Assembly: GCA_003157225.1 (NCBI GenBank)
Contig: PMIZ01000332.1
Location: 1 to 9,671, forward strand
Direction: 5' to 3'
Source: Actinomycetota bacterium
Lineage (GTDB): Bacteria; Actinomycetota; Thermoleophilia; RBG-16-64-13
Length of the DNA: 9,671 bases
Positions 6,512 through 9,671 of this stretch are shown here, in pieces (positions within the stretch are counted from its first letter, which is position 1; each line of letters opens with the position of its first letter). The position numbers were made by a program, and so were the translations under genes. The notes beneath the pieces are model-generated. The model did not search any database and was not told the DNA's origin. It saw nothing but the letters and a program-made list of their open reading frames with translations.

Positions 6512-7692
6512 AGAGGGTCTGGTACGTCGCCGCCAAGGAACTGCTGGAGACCCGGCGCGATCGCCTCGCGGCGCTTTTCACGATCATCCTGCCGGTGGTG
6601 TTCACCATCTTCCTGGGCATCCTCATCGGCGGTGCGGAGAAGGGCGGGCTCCCGCTGGCTGTTGCCAATTTGGACGGTCAACCGACGGCCCAGCGCGTGC
6701 TCGATCGCCTGGGGCAATCTAGCCTGGTCGGGCTGAGGACCACCCCGGCCGCCGACATCGACGCCGCGGTGAGAAACCAGAAGGTCGCGGCGGGGCTCAT
6801 CATCCCTCAGGGCTTCAGCGCCGCCATCCAGGCCGGCAAGACCGCTAGTTTGACCTTCGTCAGAGTAGAGACGTCCTCGGGTGCGCAATCTCTCCTCCAG
6901 GCCGTGCAAGCGGCGGTCTCGCAGACGAACATCGGCATGCTGGCCGCGAAGACAGCGTCGGAGCAGGTCTCCCAGAAGACGGGCAAGCCGTTGGATGCCG
7001 GCCTGATGTCGTCGGCCGCGTCGCTGGCCGATGCCCAGCTGGCAACCCCAATCGCGACCGTTCAACTCGTGGACGCGAGCGGCGCACCGGCGAACATCGC
7101 GGGCGGCTTCGACCAGTCGTCGAGCGGCTCCTTGGTCCAATGGGTGCTATTCGGCCTGCTCAGCGTTGCCACCACCATAGTGTGGGAACGACGGAAAGGC
7201 CTCCTACGACGCCTCAGCGTTGCCGGAGTGCGGGCGCGGGAGATCGTCGGCGGCAAGATGCTGGCTATGCTGATCATCACCTTCCTGCAGCAGTTGCTGC
7301 TGATCCTGTTGGGCGCGTTGGCCTTCCACGTGCACTACTTCAACAGCGTGCCCGCGCTGCTCATCGTCATGGTGTCGCTTTCGCTACTGGCAGCCTCGTT
7401 CGGCCTGCTCATCTCCTCAGTCTTCCGTTCCGAGCAGGCCGTCATCGCTACCACCGTGATCTCTGCTCAGTTGCTCGCGGCCATGGGCGGTGCTTGGTTC
7501 CCTCTCGAGATAACGAGCGCCTCTTTCACCCGGGTGGCCCACGTACTCCCCTCGGCCTGGGTGATGGATTCACTTCACGGCATCATCCTCAAGGATTGGG
7601 GCGTGACGCGGATCCTCTATCCAATGGGCATCGTGTGGATATGGATCGTGGCCCTCTTCGCCTTGGCCGTGTGGCGGTACCGGCCAGACTAG
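6508..7692 (+). CDS. ABC-2 type exporter permease, second of pair
   Basis: Second membrane subunit, 394 aa, with the same plan as its upstream partner: an N-terminal membrane segment (about 20-41), an external domain (about 42-206), and five C-terminal segments (about 207-226, 250-273, 282-304, 310-332 and 369-388). The cytoplasmic loop WERRKGLLRRLSVAGVRAREIVGGK (first 20: WERRKGLLRRLSVAGVRARE) corresponds to DEHRQGTLSRLFTTPTPRST in the first permease. The shared fold and divergent sequence suggest an old duplication. The ATG overlaps the previous stop (ATGA at 6508-6511), with AGGCGG at 6493-6498 as the likely ribosome site. The external domain contains the segment ADIDAAVRNQKVAAGLIIPQ, similar to DSAAAARSAVDNGDADVAVI in the partner; this pattern is common in ABC-2 exporters of the YhgE/DrrB-like group. 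The next gene starts one base after its stop. Confidence 0.94.
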   Translation: MKRVWYVAAKELLETRRDRLAALFTIILPVVFTIFLGILIGGAEKGGLPLAVANLDGQPTAQRVLDRLGQSSLVGLRTTPAADIDAAVRNQKVAAGLIIPQGFSAAIQAGKTASLTFVRVETSSGAQSLLQAVQAAVSQTNIGMLAAKTASEQVSQKTGKPLDAGLMSSAASLADAQLATPIATVQLVDASGAPANIAGGFDQSSSGSLVQWVLFGLLSVATTIVWERRKGLLRRLSVAGVRAREIVGGKMLAMLIITFLQQLLLILLGALAFHVHYFNSVPALLIVMVSLSLLAASFGLLISSVFRSEQAVIATTVISAQLLAAMGGAWFPLEITSASFTRVAHVLPSAWVMDSLHGIILKDWGVTRILYPMGIVWIWIVALFALAVWRYRPD

Positions 7693-7693
7693 G

Positions 7694-9232
7694 ATGGACG
7701 AGCTCGAGGAATACACCACGAACGAGCCAGGGATGAACTTCATCTCCGTCGACTTCGAGCTGATCATGGTCAACCGGACCAACGAGCGGGTCTACGGAAA
7801 GTCGGCGGGTTCCCTTCTCGGCAAGAAGTGCTACCGCGAGTTCGAGCGGCGCGAGGAGCCTTGTCCACACTGCCCGGGACGTTTGGCCCTAGCCACGGGA
7901 GAATCTCAGGCCACCGAAGCCATAGGCCTGCACGCGGACGGCACTCGCCTGTACGCCCGCATTCGCGCCCACCCCGTCCTCGGACCGGACAACCGGCCAA
8001 CCGGCTTCATCGAGGTGGTGGAGGACATCTCCGAGCAGAAACGGGCCGAGAGTGTCTCCTACATCGAGACAGACCTCCAAACTGCCCTCGTGGCGGTGAA
8101 GAACGTCCAGCGAGCCCTGCGCGAAGCTCTGGAAGCGGCCTTGCGGATCGAAGGCATCGACTGGGCATGCGTCTTCCTGGCCGACCGGCGCACCGGCGTT
8201 CAGGACCTGGTCTTCCAGCGCGGCGTCTCCCCGGCGCACCTTCAGATCCTCCAGGCCCTCAGCCAGGGGGACCGTCGCATCTCGGCCGAGGATATCCCGG
8301 GTGCGCCTCCCGTCGTGGAAGTGGTGCCCATTCTCCACCGGCGTGTAGCGGTGGCCACGCTGGTGGCCGGGGGTTCGAGCTACCAGACCATGCCGGCGAC
8401 CCTCAAGGCCGGTCTGCTCAGCTTGGGAGTCATCACAGGCAATGCCATCTCCCGCATCTGGGCGGAACAGTCTCGGGGCGATGCTGTTGCCGATCTCGAG
8501 GCCTTCATCGCCATCGCTCCGGTCGCGACCTGGGTGCTCGACCTCGATGGTCGCGTCACTATGTGGAACAAGGCAGCCGAGAGGCTCCTTGGCTGGCAAG
8601 CCGCCGAGGTGCTGCACCAGGTCCCTCCCTTTGGCGATGCGCACTGCCAGCCCCAGCCCACCCGGCTGCTCAACAAGCAAGGCGCCCTGCTCGAGGTACG
8701 CTTGGTGACCGCGTCCTTCCGCGACGTGGTCGGCAACGATTCCACCTTGCTGGTGATGGCCGAGGACCTCACCCGCGTCCCCTCCGGTGCCGCCAAGGCC
8801 TCCTCCATCACCGTTCGCAGGCCGATGACCGAGGCAGCCTCCGCTCCGCGGAAGGGCGAGAAACCACGAGTGCTCATCGTCGACGCCGGGGAATCGTGGG
8901 GCAAGGACCTGGCCGGGATCATCACCGATCTCGGCTACGTGGTCAGCCGCCAGGCGTCGGCTCTGGAAGCGGCCGAGTGCGTCCTGCAGGCGCGCACCGC
9001 TCACCGGCCCTTTGCCCTCGCTGTGGTCGGAATGGTTTATGCGAACGGCTCGAGCGGCCTCGACGAGAAGGCATCTCTACGAGCGCTTGGCTTCGACGCT
9101 CCCGTGCTCGCCTCGAGCGACTGGGCCGTGCACGGACACGAGCACTTCGGGATTTCCGGGGTCATCATCCGGCCCTACGACGCCGGAGACGTCTCCAAGG
9201 CCCTGCATCTGGCCCTGGCTCCGGCGCGCTGA
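7694..9232 (+). CDS. PAS-GAF-PAS protein with C-terminal degenerate receiver, no kinase domain
   Basis: A 512-aa soluble sensor-like protein. An N-terminal PAS domain (about 14-118) contains cysteines C46, C57 and C60 (pattern C-x10-C-P-x-C-P) and ends in EVVEDISEQKRAE. A GAF domain follows (about 128-258; ALEAALRIEGIDWACVFLAD, then GNAISRIWAE). A second PAS lies at about 264-360 (AIAPVATWVLDLDGRVTMWN). A linker (361-388) leads to a receiver-like domain (about 390-510; PRVLIVDAGESWG, VLASSDWA, GVIIRPYDAGDVSKAL). In that domain the phospho-accepting Asp appears replaced by Gly446 and the beta-5 Lys by Arg493, so phosphorylation is unlikely. No HisKA, HATPase_c, GGDEF, EAL, sigma-54 or DNA-binding domain is present. 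The ATG lies one base after the permease stop without a good ribosome site, suggesting coupling; Met14 (7733) is an alternative start. No membrane segments are seen. The output mechanism is unknown. Confidence 0.9.
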   Translation: MDELEEYTTNEPGMNFISVDFELIMVNRTNERVYGKSAGSLLGKKCYREFERREEPCPHCPGRLALATGESQATEAIGLHADGTRLYARIRAHPVLGPDNRPTGFIEVVEDISEQKRAESVSYIETDLQTALVAVKNVQRALREALEAALRIEGIDWACVFLADRRTGVQDLVFQRGVSPAHLQILQALSQGDRRISAEDIPGAPPVVEVVPILHRRVAVATLVAGGSSYQTMPATLKAGLLSLGVITGNAISRIWAEQSRGDAVADLEAFIAIAPVATWVLDLDGRVTMWNKAAERLLGWQAAEVLHQVPPFGDAHCQPQPTRLLNKQGALLEVRLVTASFRDVVGNDSTLLVMAEDLTRVPSGAAKASSITVRRPMTEAASAPRKGEKPRVLIVDAGESWGKDLAGIITDLGYVVSRQASALEAAECVLQARTAHRPFALAVVGMVYANGSSGLDEKASLRALGFDAPVLASSDWAVHGHEHFGISGVIIRPYDAGDVSKALHLALAPAR

Positions 9233-9253
9233 CCGCGACCGGGGTGCCGCAGC

Positions 9254-9262
9254 TGCTAGAAT
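9254..9262 (+). promoter_or_regulatory. Probable extended -10 promoter for asd
   Basis: TGCTAGAAT (TG, one base, TAGAAT) lies 22 bases after the PAS gene stop and 29 bases before the asd start. Together with the preceding AGC it closely matches the element upstream of lysC (AGCTGTTAGAAT against AGCTGCTAGAAT). It would start a transcript near 9269, giving a leader of only about 23 bases. No strong -35 box was seen. The match between the two aspartate-pathway genes makes it more credible than a lone hexamer. Confidence 0.5.
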
Positions 9263-9282
9263 CTCCCACAATCAGGTGGGAG
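9263..9282 (+). promoter_or_regulatory. Perfect 7-bp hairpin overlapping the asd ribosome binding site
   Basis: CTCCCAC (9263-9269) and GTGGGAG (9276-9282) are exact reverse complements around a six-base loop, AATCAG. The right arm contains the first part of the purine-rich ribosome site (GGGAGGAGG, 9278-9286), so the stem could partly hide it. There is no T-run after the stem, so it is not a Rho-independent terminator. A transcript begun at the promoter at 9254-9262 would start near the end of the left arm and could not form the stem. Confidence 0.5.
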
Positions 9283-9291
9283 GAGGAAGCC

Positions 9292-9671
9292 TTGAGCAAG
9301 CAATATCGGGTAGCGGTCGTTGGCGCCACGGGCGCCGTGGGCAGAGCGATGCGGAGCATCCTGGCCGAGCGGGATTTCCCGGTCAACGAACTGGTGGCTC
9401 TGGCCACTGCCAAGTCCGCGGGCACCCGGCTTGACTACAAGGGCCAGGAAGTCATCTGCCAGGAACTCACCGCCGATAGCTTCGCGGGAGTCGATCTCGC
9501 GCTTTTTTCAGCCGGTGGCGGCACGTCTCTCAAGTATGCCCCTATCGCCCGGGATGCCGGCTGCGTGGTGATCGACAACTCGTCCGCGTGGCGGATGGAG
9601 CCCGATGTTCCCTTGGTTGTGCCTGAGGTCAACCCCGACGACGTCGACTGGCACAAGGGCATCATCGCCAA
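9292..9671 (+). CDS. asd: Aspartate-semialdehyde dehydrogenase, N-terminal part (runs off window)
   Basis: Reduces aspartyl-4-phosphate to aspartate-4-semialdehyde with NADPH, the step directly after LysC. The visible 126 residues begin (with TTG read as Met) SKQYRVAVVGATGAVGRAM, containing the Rossmann dinucleotide motif GATGAVG. They continue through LALFSAGGGTSLKYAP, then VVIDNSSAWRMEPDVPLVVP and EVNPDD, all hallmarks of the bacterial Asd family. The window ends at GIIA, just before the expected N-P-N-C segment with the catalytic cysteine. A complete enzyme would be about 340 aa, so roughly a third is present. The TTG start is supported by AGGAGG at 9281-9286, five bases upstream, and by the standard distance to the Rossmann motif. 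It follows the PAS gene by 59 bases, which hold a probable promoter and a hairpin. Confidence 0.96.
   Translation, partial: MSKQYRVAVVGATGAVGRAMRSILAERDFPVNELVALATAKSAGTRLDYKGQEVICQELTADSFAGVDLALFSAGGGTSLKYAPIARDAGCVVIDNSSAWRMEPDVPLVVPEVNPDDVDWHKGIIA

Noticed and set aside
5761..7140. 459-codon open frame on the minus strand
   Set aside because: It runs antisense across both permease genes; its Arg/Ala/Pro-rich composition is that of a shadow frame, while the + strand encodes clear membrane proteins.
7889..9004. 371-codon open frame on the minus strand
   Set aside because: It is antisense to the PAS-GAF-PAS gene, with no recognisable motif and Gly/His/Asp-rich shadow composition.
9263..9282. 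Rho-independent terminator after the PAS gene
   Set aside because: The stem is perfect, but it is followed by GAGGAAGCC rather than a T-run and overlaps the asd ribosome site.

Overview
The window is about 9.7 kb of GC-rich, tightly packed DNA with every supported gene on the + strand. It looks like a conserved core region of a high-G+C Gram-positive bacterium. The evidence is a Bacillus-type (large, Alu-domain) signal recognition particle RNA just upstream of dnaX, the dnaX-ybaB-recR order, frequent GTG/TTG starts with strong Shine-Dalgarno sites, and TAGAAT-type extended -10 elements. A deep actinobacterial lineage (Coriobacteriia or Thermoleophilia-like) or a high-GC Firmicute would fit. 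This placement is an inference from gene order and RNA type, not from a search.

Layout: (1) 1-~110, 3' part of the SRP RNA, cut by the window edge at the helix 8 tetraloop. (2) 162-2827, a replication/repair block: dnaX (clamp-loader tau subunit), ybaB/ebfC (nucleoid-associated protein) and recR (recombination mediator). (3) 2881-4221, lysC, an aspartokinase with two C-terminal ACT domains, an N-terminal extension and a probable internal start for a separate beta subunit. (4) 4248-7692, a three-gene ABC-2 exporter: one ATPase and two different permeases with the same architecture. (5) 7694-9232, a PAS-GAF-PAS protein ending in a degenerate receiver domain and lacking any histidine kinase core. 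It starts one base after the second permease stops. (6) 9292-9671, the first third of asd (aspartate-semialdehyde dehydrogenase), starting with TTG and running off the window just before the catalytic-cysteine segment.

How they fit together: dnaX, ybaB and recR form a well-known housekeeping cluster. LysC and Asd catalyse the first two steps of the aspartate pathway (lysine, threonine, methionine, diaminopimelate). Here they are split by about 5 kb holding the exporter and the sensor-like protein. Gaps of 26, 35, -4, 1 and 59 bases from lysC to asd suggest that the exporter and the PAS protein are co-transcribed with the aspartate genes, although asd also seems to have its own promoter. The most unusual part is the coupled pair of ABC-2 exporter and kinase-less PAS-GAF-PAS-pseudoreceiver protein inside this amino-acid operon; its substrate and signal are unknown. 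No mobile elements, CRISPR arrays or tRNAs were seen, and no stretch over 300 bases lacks a gene.
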